Notes: generated by a model from the sequence alone, not told the origin. Numbered from the stretch's first letter, positions 16,956-26,510 are shown. The stretch is DNA of 43,752 nucleotides from Chitinophagales bacterium (GCA_015654695.1 JAATGJ010000093.1:1-43752), one strand, 5' to 3'. Translations and numbers: made by a program.

Positions 16956-18215
16956 ATGGCAGATATCTTTGAACGCTTACTAAAAAATTATGGCCCTCTT
17001 GGTCAGCATCGTGAAAGGGCACATGGTTATTTTGCATTCCCCAAGCTGGATGGAGAAATCGGCAGCCGCATGAAATTTCGCGGAAAGGAAATGATTGTCT
17101 GGAGCCTGAATAATTATCTCGGACTGGCTAATCATGCTGAAGTAAGAAAGACAGATGCTGATGCCGCTGCAAAATTTGGTTTGGCCCTTCCCATGGGAGC
17201 CCGGATGATGAGTGGCAACAGTAATCACCATGAACAACTGGAAGCCGAGCTTGCTGCATTCGAAGGAAAAGAAGATTCGATACTGCTGAACTTTGGTTAC
17301 CAGGGAATGGTGAGCCTGATTGATGTGCTTTGCAGCCGTCATGATATTATCGTATATGACGGAGAGAGTCATGCTTGCATCATTGACGGTCTTCGCTTAC
17401 ATACAGGCCACCGTTATGTCTATAAGCACAATGACATCGAAGACCTGGAAAAACAGTTACAACGTGCCACCGCATTGATAGAAAAACAAAATGCCGGAGG
17501 CATACTCATTATTACCGAAGGCGTATTTGGCATGGCAGGCGACCAGGGTAAATTGAAAGAGATCGCAGCGTTAAAAGAAAAATATGAGTTCCGCCTGCTG
17601 GTGGACGATGCGCATGGCTTTGGAACATTGGGAAAAACAGGCGCCGGGGCCGGTGAAGAACAAGGTTGCCAGGATCAGATTGATCTTTATTTTTCCACCT
17701 TTGCCAAATCAATGGCTTCCATTGGCGCTTTCATTGCGGGAGATAAGAGTATTATTGATTATATCCGTTATAATATCCGTTCCCAGATTTTTGCCAAAAG
17801 TTTACCTATGCCATTAGTGATGGGCAATTTAAAACGTCTTGAACTATTGCGTACACAGCCGCAACTGAAAGCAAAGCTGTGGGAAAATGCACAGAAGCTG
17901 CAGAGTGGTTTAAAGAAAAGGGGATTTGATATTGGTAAAACAGATTCAGTAGTTACCCCGGTATATATGACAGGCGGCGTAGAAGAAGCTACTGCCATGG
18001 TGATGGACCTGCGGGAGAATTACAAGATATTCTGTTCGATTGTCGTTTATCCCGTTATTCCGAAAGGGCATATTATTTATCGCCTCATCCCCACGGCCGT
18101 TCACACGGACGAGGATATTGAAACAACATTGAAAGCATTTTCGGCCACAAAGAAGAAATTAGATGCAGGAGAATACAAAGTAGAAGCGATTCCCGATATG
18201 GCTGAAGTAAAATAA
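16956..18215 (+). CDS. Alpha-oxoamine synthase: serine palmitoyltransferase or cysteate acyltransferase-like
   Basis: The protein has 419 residues, a fold-type I PLP enzyme. Features are SLNNYLGLANHAEVRK, GARMMSGNSNHHEQLE, the cofactor-stacking segment DGESHACIIDG, LVDDAHGFGTLG, and the Schiff-base lysine Lys251 in STFAKSMASIGAF. This is the alpha-oxoamine synthase family, which condenses an amino acid with an acyl thioester. In Bacteroidota the main members are serine palmitoyltransferase (sphingolipids) and the cysteate acyltransferase that starts sulfonolipids; Kbl and BioF are further relatives. The sequence alone does not decide between them. It is cytosolic, probably membrane-associated, and transcribed from its own promoter at 16819. 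Confidence 0.82.
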   Translation: MADIFERLLKNYGPLGQHRERAHGYFAFPKLDGEIGSRMKFRGKEMIVWSLNNYLGLANHAEVRKTDADAAAKFGLALPMGARMMSGNSNHHEQLEAELAAFEGKEDSILLNFGYQGMVSLIDVLCSRHDIIVYDGESHACIIDGLRLHTGHRYVYKHNDIEDLEKQLQRATALIEKQNAGGILIITEGVFGMAGDQGKLKEIAALKEKYEFRLLVDDAHGFGTLGKTGAGAGEEQGCQDQIDLYFSTFAKSMASIGAFIAGDKSIIDYIRYNIRSQIFAKSLPMPLVMGNLKRLELLRTQPQLKAKLWENAQKLQSGLKKRGFDIGKTDSVVTPVYMTGGVEEATAMVMDLRENYKIFCSIVVYPVIPKGHIIYRLIPTAVHTDEDIETTLKAFSATKKKLDAGEYKVEAIPDMAEVK

Positions 18216-18240
18216 ATGAACAAACCGGAAATAATAATAT

Positions 18241-18272
18241 GAAATGAGAAAGTGATATGACTTTCTCATTTC
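18241..18272 (+). terminator. Hairpin terminator after the alpha-oxoamine synthase gene
   Basis: Thirteen-base arms (GAAATGAGAAAGT / ACTTTCTCATTTC) flank a 6-base loop, followed by GCATTTTA, 25 bases after the stop codon. Confidence 0.65.
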
Positions 18273-18291
18273 GCATTTTAAAATAAATCAC

Positions 18292-20457
18292 ATGCGAAAG
18301 TTTCTTTTCCTGTTATCAGCATTGCCTTTATTTGCCATAGCACAGACAAAACCCATCACATTAGAAGACATTTATAAAAAGGGCACATTCAGGGGAGAAA
18401 CCATTCCTGTTTTTGCGGTCGAAACAATGGACAGCATGCTCTACGCCGCCAATATAAAAGAAGGAAACAATAAGATCCCTCTGTTTGACTATGCACCCAG
18501 CAACGATAAAAAGAAAGTGCTGATCTTCACTAACCGGGAAAGTATTTATCGTCACTCTTCCAAAGCATACAGCTATGTATATGATTTTGAAAACAGGAAA
18601 TTACAAAAGCTGGACACAGCTAAATTGTTACATGCCGGTTTTTCTCCTGATGGCAGTAAGATCGCCTATGTGAAGGATAATAACCTGTACCTGTACGATA
18701 TCGCTTCTGCCGGTACGAAAGCTATTACCACAGATGGCAAATGGAATTTTATCATTAACGGCAATTGCGACTGGGGATAAGAAGAAGAATTCAGTTTTAC
18801 CCGGGCTTACCAGTGGAGCCCAAAGGGAAATTATATTGCCTATTACCGGTTTGATGAAACCAATGTGAAAGAATACCAGTTTACCCAGTTTGATAACTCT
18901 TATAACAAACAATACATCTATAAATATCCCCAGGCCGGGGAAGAAAATTCACAAGTGGATATTTATATATACAACGTAGTCTCAGGTGAAAAAGCGAAAG
19001 CGGAATATGAAAACGGAGATATTTATATCCCGCGCATTAAATGGACAAAGGATGACAACTCACTGGTTGTATTCTGGCTGAACCGTCACCAGGATGAATT
19101 AAAACTGTTGCTTACCGATGCGCGGACAGGTACCAGCAGCGTTTTATACCAGGAAAAGAATAAATATTATGTTGAGGTAAGCGATGACTGGCAATTCTTA
19201 AAAGATGGCAAAAGCTATTTTTTTACCAGTGAAATGAATGGCTATAACCACATCTATATCTACAGCATGGATGGGAAATCAAAGACACAGTTAAGCAGGG
19301 GCAATTATGACGTAACAGGCATAAATGGGGTGGACGAAATAAACAAAAGAGTTTTCTATACCATGGCTTACCCCCGTCCAATGGACAGGAATTTATTCGT
19401 AACTGATTTTGAAGGTAAAAAAACTACACAGCTCACGCAGGGCGAAGCCTGGCACAGGATACAACTCAACGACAATTTCACCCGGTTCCTTGATTATCGT
19501 TCTGAACTTAATACGCCACAAACGGTAACGCTGAATGATATTGTAACAGGTAAAAATAAAGACATCCATGCAAAATGGGTGAAAACTCCCGGTGAAAACG
19601 CAAAGCTGAAAGCAAAGATGGAAGAATATGGTTTTGTCAAAGCAGCATTCATCCGTATTCCCAATAGCAAGGGAGACACCTTAAACGGGTTCATGATAAA
19701 ACCCGCCAATTTTGATCCTTCCAAAAAATACCCGGTTCTTTTCAGTAACTATGGAGGTCCCGGATCACAGGAAGCGGGCAACAAAATGCATAAGTATTAT
19801 CTATGGTATCAATACCTGGCTCAAAAGGGTTTCATTATAGTTACGGTTGATAATACAGGCACTGGTTTCCGGGGTGAGGAGTTTAAAAAGAAAACTTATA
19901 TGCAGCTGGGTAAGTATGAAATAGAAGACCAGGTAGATGCGGCAAAGTATATAGCCACTATGCCTTTTGTTGACAAAAACAATATCGGTCACTGGGGATG
20001 GAGTTATGGCGGCTTTATGAGTTCGCTCGCTATTACCAAAGGCAATGAAATCTTTTCTGCGGCAGTAGCTGTTGCGCCGGTCACCAACTGGAGGTTCTAC
20101 GATAATATATATACAGAACGCTATATGCGTACGCCACAGGAAAATCCTAAAGGCTATGATGACAACTCTCCTATCAATTTTACAGACAAGATCAAAGGAA
20201 AATTCCTCCTCATACATGGTACGGCTGATGATAATGTTCATTTTCAGAACAGCACCCAGATGATCACGGCGCTGGTAAAAAGCAATATTGACTTCGAAAG
20301 CGGGTATTATCCCAACAAAAATCATGGAATTTCGGGGGCGCCCGATAATACTACCTTCCATTTATGGAGCAAAATGACCAACTGGATACTGGAAAACCTG
20401 GGGAATGAAAACACTCAAAAGCCAGTTCAGCCGGGAAAAAATCAAAAAGGGTTTTAA
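18292..20457 (+). pseudogene. Dipeptidyl peptidase IV (S9B) gene with one in-frame stop codon
   Basis: Two open segments, 18292-18780 and from 18781 to 20457, are in the same frame and together make a full-length 721-residue DPP IV-type protein. The N-terminus is a signal peptide (FLFLLSALPLFAIAQ), followed by a beta-propeller. The alpha/beta hydrolase domain carries Ser571 (GWSYGG), Asp646/647 (HGTADDNVHF) and His678 (NKNHG). The break is a TAA at codon 163 in CDWG-stop-EEEFSF. DPP IV proteins normally read DWVYEEE here, and the Glu pair just after the stop binds the substrate N-terminus. Thus Val is Gly and Tyr is stop, with no frameshift. The catalytic half is undamaged and could be translated from a later start. 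Either recent inactivation, a sequencing error or stop-codon readthrough is possible. Confidence 0.85.
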
Positions 20458-20570
20458 AGAATTTGCCGGTGCTAACTAATGAAAGTCTTGTTCAGCCTGA
20501 ATTTGAGCGAAATTTTTGTATTTATAAAAAGTATTATATCTGCAATCGGGGTAGGTAGTAAAAAAAAGAA

Positions 20571-20590
20571 CCCCGACTTGGAAGTCGGGG
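20571..20590. terminator. Strong hairpin in the 20458-20828 gap
   Basis: CCCCGACTT and AAGTCGGGG form a 9-bp perfect stem with a 2-base loop. A run of eight A precedes it, so the T tract is on the minus strand. It could end the DPP gene or act as a leader structure for the following short element. It lies 113 bases after the DPP stop. Confidence 0.55.
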
Positions 20591-20625
20591 GCCCTAATCA
20601 AAAACCATTAACCATTAAACCTTAT

Positions 20626-20655
20626 CCTATGAAAATTCATAGGCAATATCGTTAA
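20626..20655 (+). other. Hairpin with embedded mini-ORF (MKIHRQYR)
   Basis: CCTATGAA and TTCATAGG form a perfect 8-bp stem around AA (20626-20643). The ATG of an 8-codon frame lies inside the stem and ends with TAA at 20653-20655. Two direct copies of AACCATTA precede it at about 20603-20616. The downstream 60 bases are T-rich. This looks like a structured leader or small RNA rather than a conventional gene. The rest of the 370-base gap holds no other feature. Confidence 0.3.
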
Positions 20656-20828
20656 TAAAGATTTAATAGAAAACATTTTTTTCTGTTTTTTTTGAAAAAA
20701 GCACAACTTGTTGACATTTTTTGGCCCCACTCAATGTTGTAACAATAGTTTTATGGCCCGCAAACGTTTGAGGAAATTATCTTTACTTTCACCGGTACAA
20801 TTTTGCACCTGCCTGTTGAAGTAACAAT

Positions 20829-21386
20829 ATGAAAAAAATTGCCATCGCTATCACCGGGGCCAGCGGCTCGGTATATGCAAAAAACTTACTGGATAAGCTC
20901 TTGGCCCTGCAGGGCCAATGGGAGGAGCTGTCAGTTGTTATGACAGAAAACGCAAAGCAGGTTTGGAAAACGGAATTGGATAACGAAAGCTATAAGGATT
21001 ACCCTTTAAAATTCTATGGCACACAGGATTTCCTGGCTCCTTTTGCCTCAGGATCGGGTAAATATGATACTATGATCATCATTCCATGTTCGATGGGGAC
21101 CCTGGGCCGGATCGCCTCCGGCATATCAAACGACCTTATTACCCGTGCAGCAGATGTTATTTTAAAAGAAAAAAGAAAACTGATCTGCGTGGCACGGGAT
21201 ACACCATATAATCTGATTCATATCAGGAATATGGAAACAATAACACTTGCGGGAGGCATCATTTGCCCGGCCACCCCTTCTTTTTACAGTAAACCAAAAA
21301 CAATTGAGGATGTAGCCGCCACAGTAGTTGACCGTGTACTTGACCTGGCAGGTTTTGATATTTCTACTTTCCGTTGGGGAAATTAA
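20829..21386 (+). CDS. ubiX: UbiX-family flavin prenyltransferase
   Basis: The protein has 185 residues, the normal UbiX size. Diagnostic segments are IAIAITGASGSVYAKNLLDKL (flavin-binding N-terminus), IIPCSMGTLGRIASGISNDLITRAADV, and RDTPYNLIHIRNMETIT. UbiX attaches a dimethylallyl group to FMN to make the prenylated cofactor used by UbiD-type decarboxylases. No UbiD partner is present in the window. The gene is monocistronic and faces the anti-sigma gene with 40 bases between them. Confidence 0.9.
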   Translation: MKKIAIAITGASGSVYAKNLLDKLLALQGQWEELSVVMTENAKQVWKTELDNESYKDYPLKFYGTQDFLAPFASGSGKYDTMIIIPCSMGTLGRIASGISNDLITRAADVILKEKRKLICVARDTPYNLIHIRNMETITLAGGIICPATPSFYSKPKTIEDVAATVVDRVLDLAGFDISTFRWGN

Positions 21387-21426
21387 AAAGAGGTTTTCCT
21401 GATTCAACACTTACACCATCTGCAAG

Positions 21427-22830
21427 TTACTTTTTTGTGCCCTGTTGAAAAGGGCTGACATTCAGAGAAAATAAAACACCAGCGCTGCTAAGCTTTATTT
21501 TCCCATAACCCACTCCAGCTAATGGAAGTTTAAGATAAGGTTCAACTATTACAGAAAAGGTCTTATTGATCCTGCGCTGATAACCTCCCGATAAAGAAAG
21601 CACGGAAAAATAATGCTTATACTTGTTCTTCTCCGTATGTGTATAATAAATTGACGGCGCCCCGGGATACTTGTATTCGTAAGTATAAGTTTCTTTCTTC
21701 ATAATAAAAGAAGACAAACCAAGGGCAGCGAATGTTCTGTGCTTTTTTGATCCGCCAAAGTTGTAAGCAAGGTTCAGGGGTAGCTCATATACTTTGCAGT
21801 TGGCCGATATATCTTTAAGGTAATTTGTATTTGCCAATGGAATAGCCGGTTTATAATCAGCGGGAGCTGCGGTATATATTTTACTGACAGCGTAAAAACC
21901 TGTTCGTATGGTCCACCTGTCTTTAAATATATAACCCAGTCCAACACCAGTTAATAACTTTACTTTACCGGGATTATCTAAACCGGCGGAACTGATATCA
22001 GGACCTGCGGAAACAGAAAAGAATAATGTATTCGTTTTTTTACCACCACCTTTTTTAGTCACCATCTTTTCTTTCATTTCCCCGGATGATTCAGTTAGTA
22101 TCGTATCTTTTTTTACCGGGCCTGCTTTTTTCTGTATTATATCATTCCCTGCTTGCAGAACAGGTTGACTTATAGTTTTATCAGTATTTACTATACTATT
22201 GATGGGGTTATTACCGGAGGTTGTAATGACCGTATTTTTCTCCAAAGAACCGGTTTCGTCTTTGATATTACCAGTCTTTACAAGATCGTTGCTTGTTTTA
22301 TTCTTCTTTACAATATTTGCCGATGATACCTGAACGTCAAAACCTATACCCGATGACTGCTTTTTTGCCGCCCCTGCTTTTTTATCTTTTTCCTGGTTAT
22401 TGCTATCCCCGGTAAAAGAACCGGCTTTTTTATTCTCCTCTATAACGGGGTCTTTTACTGAAGTACCTGCGGCTTTGATTGTTTTATCCTCATCGTTTAA
22501 AAATGAATTATTGGGTGTCGTTTTTTCTTTTTCATCTTTTGCTTTTACAGGAATAGAAGAAATGGCTGGTTCCTTTTTCGGCTGACTTTTGCTTTCCACG
22601 TTATTTGTTAATCTGTCCTGCTGCCAGGGCTTATTGACAAATAGCCATAGTCCTCCGCCCAGTAAAGACAGGAGCAGCAGGAAGAAAATGATCCTTCGCC
22701 TGCGGTCATCCTTTTGGGGAAGATGCTGGTCAAGCAGTTTTTCCATTTTTGCCCAGGCATTTTCATCATAATTAGGATGATGCTGGTCGGCAGCCTGCCT
22801 TAGTTTGTTATCAAAATCTTCAGATTGCAT
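21427..22830 (-). CDS. Dual membrane-spanning anti-sigma factor (Dma-like)
   Basis: From ATG 22830 the protein has 467 residues. The cytosolic N-terminus (SEDFDNKLRQAADQHHPNYDENAWAKMEKLLDQ; about 2-45) resembles a short anti-sigma helix bundle. One inner-membrane helix follows at about 47-67 (RRRIIFFLLLLSLLGGG). Next is a 200-residue Lys/Ser/Thr/Asn-rich linker with no fold. From about residue 265 a beta-rich domain (FFSVSAGPDISSAG ... VGLGYIFKDRWTIRTGFYAV ... SVIVEPYLKLPLAGVGYG) looks like an eight-strand outer-membrane barrel. This layout matches the dual membrane-spanning anti-sigma proteins described in Bacteroides thetaiotaomicron. The start overlaps the sigma-factor gene by 11 bases, which argues for ATG 22830 and for translational coupling. 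Confidence 0.75.
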   Translation of the reverse strand: MQSEDFDNKLRQAADQHHPNYDENAWAKMEKLLDQHLPQKDDRRRRIIFFLLLLSLLGGGLWLFVNKPWQQDRLTNNVESKSQPKKEPAISSIPVKAKDEKEKTTPNNSFLNDEDKTIKAAGTSVKDPVIEENKKAGSFTGDSNNQEKDKKAGAAKKQSSGIGFDVQVSSANIVKKNKTSNDLVKTGNIKDETGSLEKNTVITTSGNNPINSIVNTDKTISQPVLQAGNDIIQKKAGPVKKDTILTESSGEMKEKMVTKKGGGKKTNTLFFSVSAGPDISSAGLDNPGKVKLLTGVGLGYIFKDRWTIRTGFYAVSKIYTAAPADYKPAIPLANTNYLKDISANCKVYELPLNLAYNFGGSKKHRTFAALGLSSFIMKKETYTYEYKYPGAPSIYYTHTEKNKYKHYFSVLSLSGGYQRRINKTFSVIVEPYLKLPLAGVGYGKIKLSSAGVLFSLNVSPFQQGTKK

Positions 22831-23440
22831 TTCTTGTCTCCTCGGGTTGATGGTAACGGAATAGTATTTTTTGTAACTGTCTTCTTGCTTTGGACAGGTT
22901 GGATTTTGACGTACCCGTTGAAATACCCAGCTTACCGGATATCTCTTCATGGCTCAATCCATCAATGATAAAAAGATTAAGTACGGTGCGATAACCGGGT
23001 GATAATTCCTGGATAGCCCGTATGATCTCATCATGTGACAATTTATCAATGGCATCTTCAGTATCCGCTTCTAACTGGTACACCACATTGTCCAGTTCCA
23101 TCAGCACCTTGTGTTTTTGATTTTTCCGGAAATGATCTATGGCTGTATATACCATGATCTTTCGCAACCAGCCTTTGAAAGAACTGACTACATCCGTGTA
23201 TGCGGGCTGGTAATGATGTATCTCCCTGAAAATTTTCAGGAACCCGTCATTAAGTATCTCCACTGCATCTTCCTGGCTTTTTGTATAACGGTCGCAGATA
23301 GCCATGGCATAACCATAGAAAGAGTTATAAATAACTTTCTGGCTCTCCCTTTTATTGAGGGCGCAGGCCCCGACATGATGAGTAAGTTCGTCTGCGGACA
23401 GCAATTCTGGTAATATTTCACTGATATATCGTTCGGCCAT
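22820..23440 (-). CDS. ECF-type RNA polymerase sigma-70 factor
   Basis: The protein has 206 residues. Region 2 is at about 38-110 (FYGYAMAICDRYTKSQEDAVEILNDGFLKIF, then GWLRKIMVYTAIDHFRK) and region 4 at about 140-195 (LSPGYRTVLNLFIIDGLSHEEISGKLGIS), ending with the recognition helix TGTSKSNLSKARRQL. It is followed, with an 11-base overlap, by the predicted trans-envelope anti-sigma protein, so the pair probably forms one signalling unit controlling its own and other envelope promoters. Its regulon cannot be read from the window. Confidence 0.9.
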   Translation of the reverse strand: MAERYISEILPELLSADELTHHVGACALNKRESQKVIYNSFYGYAMAICDRYTKSQEDAVEILNDGFLKIFREIHHYQPAYTDVVSSFKGWLRKIMVYTAIDHFRKNQKHKVLMELDNVVYQLEADTEDAIDKLSHDEIIRAIQELSPGYRTVLNLFIIDGLSHEEISGKLGISTGTSKSNLSKARRQLQKILFRYHQPEETRNAI

Positions 23441-23662
23441 GACAGATAGTTGCCTTACAATACAATTTACTGTTTAATCAGACTGTTTTACTAAGGGCTT
23501 TTCCTTTTTTTTTACATCCATCCTGTAAGATTGACCGCCAGGCGCCTTGGTATATGAAAATATTTATCAGCAATTCTTTTTAGCAAGGAATTTGCTTAGT
23601 ATTGATAATTAGATACCTGTGTCCCCCGGTAGGAGATTGATTGGGTAACAAAATCAAGTTTT

Positions 23663-24154
23663 ATGAAAAAAATCATCCTTTTTGCCAGCCTGGCTATTTT
23701 CAGTAGTTCAGTATATGCGCAGTTAAAAACGACTCCAGTTTGCCCGGTCTTCACCGTAAATATTCTTGACGGTAAAGTAAACGAAGTACTTCCCACCTAT
23801 ACCGTTGGGCAGATCAAAGAAAGGCTTCCCTGTTTTACCAGTTCGGAAGAAGAAAGTACAACCGCCAAATGCGGCGGGGGTGTTTTTTTCAAAGACAGGG
23901 ATATTTATTTTTATACCAGCAGGGACTATATTGAGATAGGGCCTAAGTTCAAAGGAAAACTAAGCCTCCCGCTGATGGGCGCCAGCCGCAATGGTCTTTT
24001 TAAATGGCTGGGAAATCCTAAAATAAAAGATGTCAACTGGGATGCTTATACCACTTCTTATGGCATACTTATTTTATATTTTACGAAGGCAAATAAAGTG
24101 ACTAAGATCCAATTCAGTAACCAATCCGCGGAAACAATAAAGCTGTGCGAGTAA
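23663..24154 (+). CDS. Secreted protein of unknown function
   Basis: The protein has 163 residues with a clear signal peptide (ILFASLAIFSSSVYAQ). The mature part contains Cys residues in TPVCPVF, RLPCFTSS, AKCGGG and a C-terminal KLCE, which could form disulfides. Short beta-rich segments alternate with loops. I do not recognise a family. The gene is divergent from the sigma-factor gene (222 bases apart) and convergent with the OmpA-like gene. An export signal and ordinary codon use make it a confident gene but an unknown one. Confidence 0.75.
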   Translation: MKKIILFASLAIFSSSVYAQLKTTPVCPVFTVNILDGKVNEVLPTYTVGQIKERLPCFTSSEEESTTAKCGGGVFFKDRDIYFYTSRDYIEIGPKFKGKLSLPLMGASRNGLFKWLGNPKIKDVNWDAYTTSYGILILYFTKANKVTKIQFSNQSAETIKLCE

Positions 24155-24200
24155 AACAGGTTATGTATTAATTTTTAATTTGTAATCATTCAGAAAAAAA

Positions 24201-24905
24201 TCATAGTACACGGACTTCCGTACGCCGGTTAAGCTGGCGGCCTTCATCAGTATCATTGTCTGCTACCGGCTGCGAAGCGCCATATCCTTTGGCAGTTACC
24301 CGTACTGGTTGAATCCCTTTTTTAAGTACATAATTCCTGATCGCATCTGCTCTTTGCTGAGAAAGCCTTAAGTTATCAGCATCTTTACCCGCATTATCAG
24401 TATGCCCCCCGATTTCAATTTTAATACCTTCCTTATTTTTTAAATAAGCGACCAGTTCTTCCAATTCAGAAAATGATTCCGGTCGAAGTGTTGCTTTTCC
24501 AACATCAAAGTGAACATTGTCCAGCGTATAATTTTTTGCGGCTTCAAATTTTACATCCACCTTAAATGGCTCAGTATAAAATTCATCCGGCCTGAGGGCC
24601 GGGATACTGATCCTGCCATACTTAGTTGTATCCGTCAGGCTTTTGACGGTGATCATATAATTAGCTCCAGCGGGCAATTGCAAACTAAACTTGCCCCTGG
24701 CATCAGAATAGCCCCCAATAGTTTTTTGAGTAACATCACTTTTGAAAAGCACCTGCTCGCCTTTGGATGGCTTGCCTTTCATATCTGTAACGGATACATT
24801 TACTTCGGCCAGTACTGACAGGCTGCTATCACCCGCTTTATTGTTTTGGACATAAGCGGTAATGGAATTAGAAATTATAAAAAGAATAAAAACGACCCGG
24901 AACAT
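24201..24905 (-). CDS. OmpA-family protein with a Cna/CarboxypepD-like domain
   Basis: The protein has 234 residues. It has a signal peptide (FRVVFILFIISNSITAYVQ), a carboxypeptidase-regulatory-like domain at about 33-100 (VNVSVTDMKGKPSKGEQV, then SDARGKFSLQLPAG), and the OmpA-like peptidoglycan-binding domain at about 125-234. Markers of the latter are VHFDVGKATLRPES, IGGHTDNAGKDADN (the D-x-x-G part binds diaminopimelate), and DEGRQLNRRTEVRV. OmpA domains anchor outer-membrane proteins to the wall. No lipobox or barrel is present, so it may be periplasmic. It converges with the unknown secreted protein. Confidence 0.88.
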   Translation of the reverse strand: MFRVVFILFIISNSITAYVQNNKAGDSSLSVLAEVNVSVTDMKGKPSKGEQVLFKSDVTQKTIGGYSDARGKFSLQLPAGANYMITVKSLTDTTKYGRISIPALRPDEFYTEPFKVDVKFEAAKNYTLDNVHFDVGKATLRPESFSELEELVAYLKNKEGIKIEIGGHTDNAGKDADNLRLSQQRADAIRNYVLKKGIQPVRVTAKGYGASQPVADNDTDEGRQLNRRTEVRVL

Positions 24906-25080
24906 GCAATGAAAATTTATACCTTGCTCAACGGAAATAAGAAAAATTTATTGCCAGGGCTTGAAAGCCATGTTCAAAAAAATGTAGCTGTTATTAATCA
25001 AATTGAGAAAAACCAAAACTTCAAAAAAAAATTAACCTAACTTCCCTTAACAGGTTCATCCATACATCAAAAATATTTTT

Positions 25081-25926
25081 ATGAATCAGCAACAATTGGA
25101 TATCCGGGAACAGCAGAAAACATCATGGGATAAATTTTCACCCGGCTGGAAAAAATGGGATGATTTCACTATGCGTTTTCTGAAGCCGATGGGCGATGAG
25201 ATCATTGCTATGCTAAAACTGCAACCGTCTGACCAGGTACTGGATATTGCCACGGGCACGGGTGAGCCGGGTTTGACCATCGCTTCCATCGTTAATAAAG
25301 GTAAAGTAACCGGCACCGATCTTTCCCCGGAAATGGCCAGGCTGGCGACTGATAATGCAAAAACAAAAGGACTGAATAATTACACAGCAATAGCCGCTGA
25401 TGCATGCGAATTACCTTTCGATGATAATACATTTGATGCTATCAGTTGCCGTATGGGATTTATGTTTTTTCCCGATATGGCATTGGCGGCAAAAGAAATG
25501 TACCGGGTACTGAAGCCGGGCGGACGAATGGCTACAAGTGTGTGGGGCGGGCCGGAAAAAAATGAATGGATCACAGTTATGATGAGTACAATGAAAAAAC
25601 ATATTGATGTGCCAGCCCCGCCTCCCGCTGCTCCCGGTATGTTTCGATGCGCAGCGCCGGGATTGATAACGGGTCTTTTGAAAGACGCGGGCTTTGACAA
25701 TATGGAAGAGAAAAAAATAGAAAACCGCGTGGAATATAATAGCCCGGATCATTACTGGATCATGATGAATGAAGTAGCAGCCCCGGTAGTAGCTGCAATG
25801 AGCCAGGCGGATCATGATACAAAGACTAAAATAAAAAACGATCTTTTTCAATTGCTGGAGGAAAAAAAAGATAAAGGAGCGCTGTCGCTTCCTTTTGCTG
25901 CCATCATCATTTACGGAGAGAAATAA
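25081..25926 (+). CDS. Class I SAM-dependent methyltransferase (UbiE-like)
   Basis: The protein has 281 residues. Motif I is VLDIATGTGEPGLTIA (about 55-70), followed by VTGTDLSPEMARLA, ADACELPFDDNTFDAISC and YRVLKPGGRMA, the normal order for a Methyltransf_11/UbiE-like enzyme. The substrate is unknown. The N-terminal section (QQKTSWDKFSPGWKKWDD) is typical of phospholipid or quinone methyltransferase relatives, which is only a hint. The gene has no clear operon partners; a small membrane protein follows 135 bases later. Confidence 0.85.
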   Translation: MNQQQLDIREQQKTSWDKFSPGWKKWDDFTMRFLKPMGDEIIAMLKLQPSDQVLDIATGTGEPGLTIASIVNKGKVTGTDLSPEMARLATDNAKTKGLNNYTAIAADACELPFDDNTFDAISCRMGFMFFPDMALAAKEMYRVLKPGGRMATSVWGGPEKNEWITVMMSTMKKHIDVPAPPPAAPGMFRCAAPGLITGLLKDAGFDNMEEKKIENRVEYNSPDHYWIMMNEVAAPVVAAMSQADHDTKTKIKNDLFQLLEEKKDKGALSLPFAAIIIYGEK

Positions 25927-26061
25927 ATAAGTTTAACCGGGTTCTTACCTTTCTTTTTTTGCTTTATAAAAGGTTCTGCTTAAAACTAATATTCCGAAAA
26001 AGTTTTATCTTTTCCTCACGTTTATTATTAATTTTTTATACAAAACCAAAACTCAACAGTT

Positions 26062-26430
26062 ATGACACCCGCAGCCAGGTCAGTATTTTATTTTGGCCTT
26101 TACCTTTATATAACAGGTATCACTTTGATCTTTGTACCCAATTTATTAATGGATATGCTGCAGATGCCCGAAACAAATGAAGTTTGGATAAGGGTGGTTG
26201 GAGTATTAGTTTTTTGCACCGGCTATTATTATCACAGTACTGCCAAATCCAACATGCTTGCGTTTTTTAAATATACAATAACTACACGGATCCTGGTATT
26301 TATTGCTTTTACCAGTTTTGCCTTATTGCACTATGTTTCTTCTGCGATCATTGGCTTCGGCATAATAGACCTCCTGGGAGCTATCTGGACATGGATATCA
26401 TTACCCCCCAAAAAGATACTGGTAAGCTGA
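26062..26430 (+). CDS. Small four-helix membrane protein, unknown
   Basis: The protein has 122 residues and four hydrophobic helices, at about 8-28, 43-60, 72-92 and 95-112. The loop LMDMLQMPETNEVWIRVVG contains a conserved-looking W. It has no signal peptide other than the first helix. I do not recognise the family. The start ATG at 26062 is the first methionine in frame and follows an A-rich leader. Downstream lies the CoA-transferase gene with its own promoter box. Confidence 0.7.
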   Translation: MTPAARSVFYFGLYLYITGITLIFVPNLLMDMLQMPETNEVWIRVVGVLVFCTGYYYHSTAKSNMLAFFKYTITTRILVFIAFTSFALLHYVSSAIIGFGIIDLLGAIWTWISLPPKKILVS

Positions 26431-26510
26431 AATCACTTTACCGGTAACTTTTGCTGACGTTTATCATCTTTTTTCATAAGTACCATCATGCCGTTTTTTT
26501 TATAGAACTG

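Noticed and set aside
18781-20457. Independent second gene after the DPP IV N-terminal part
   Set aside because: It is in the same frame as the first part and completes the propeller and hydrolase domains, so it is one interrupted gene.
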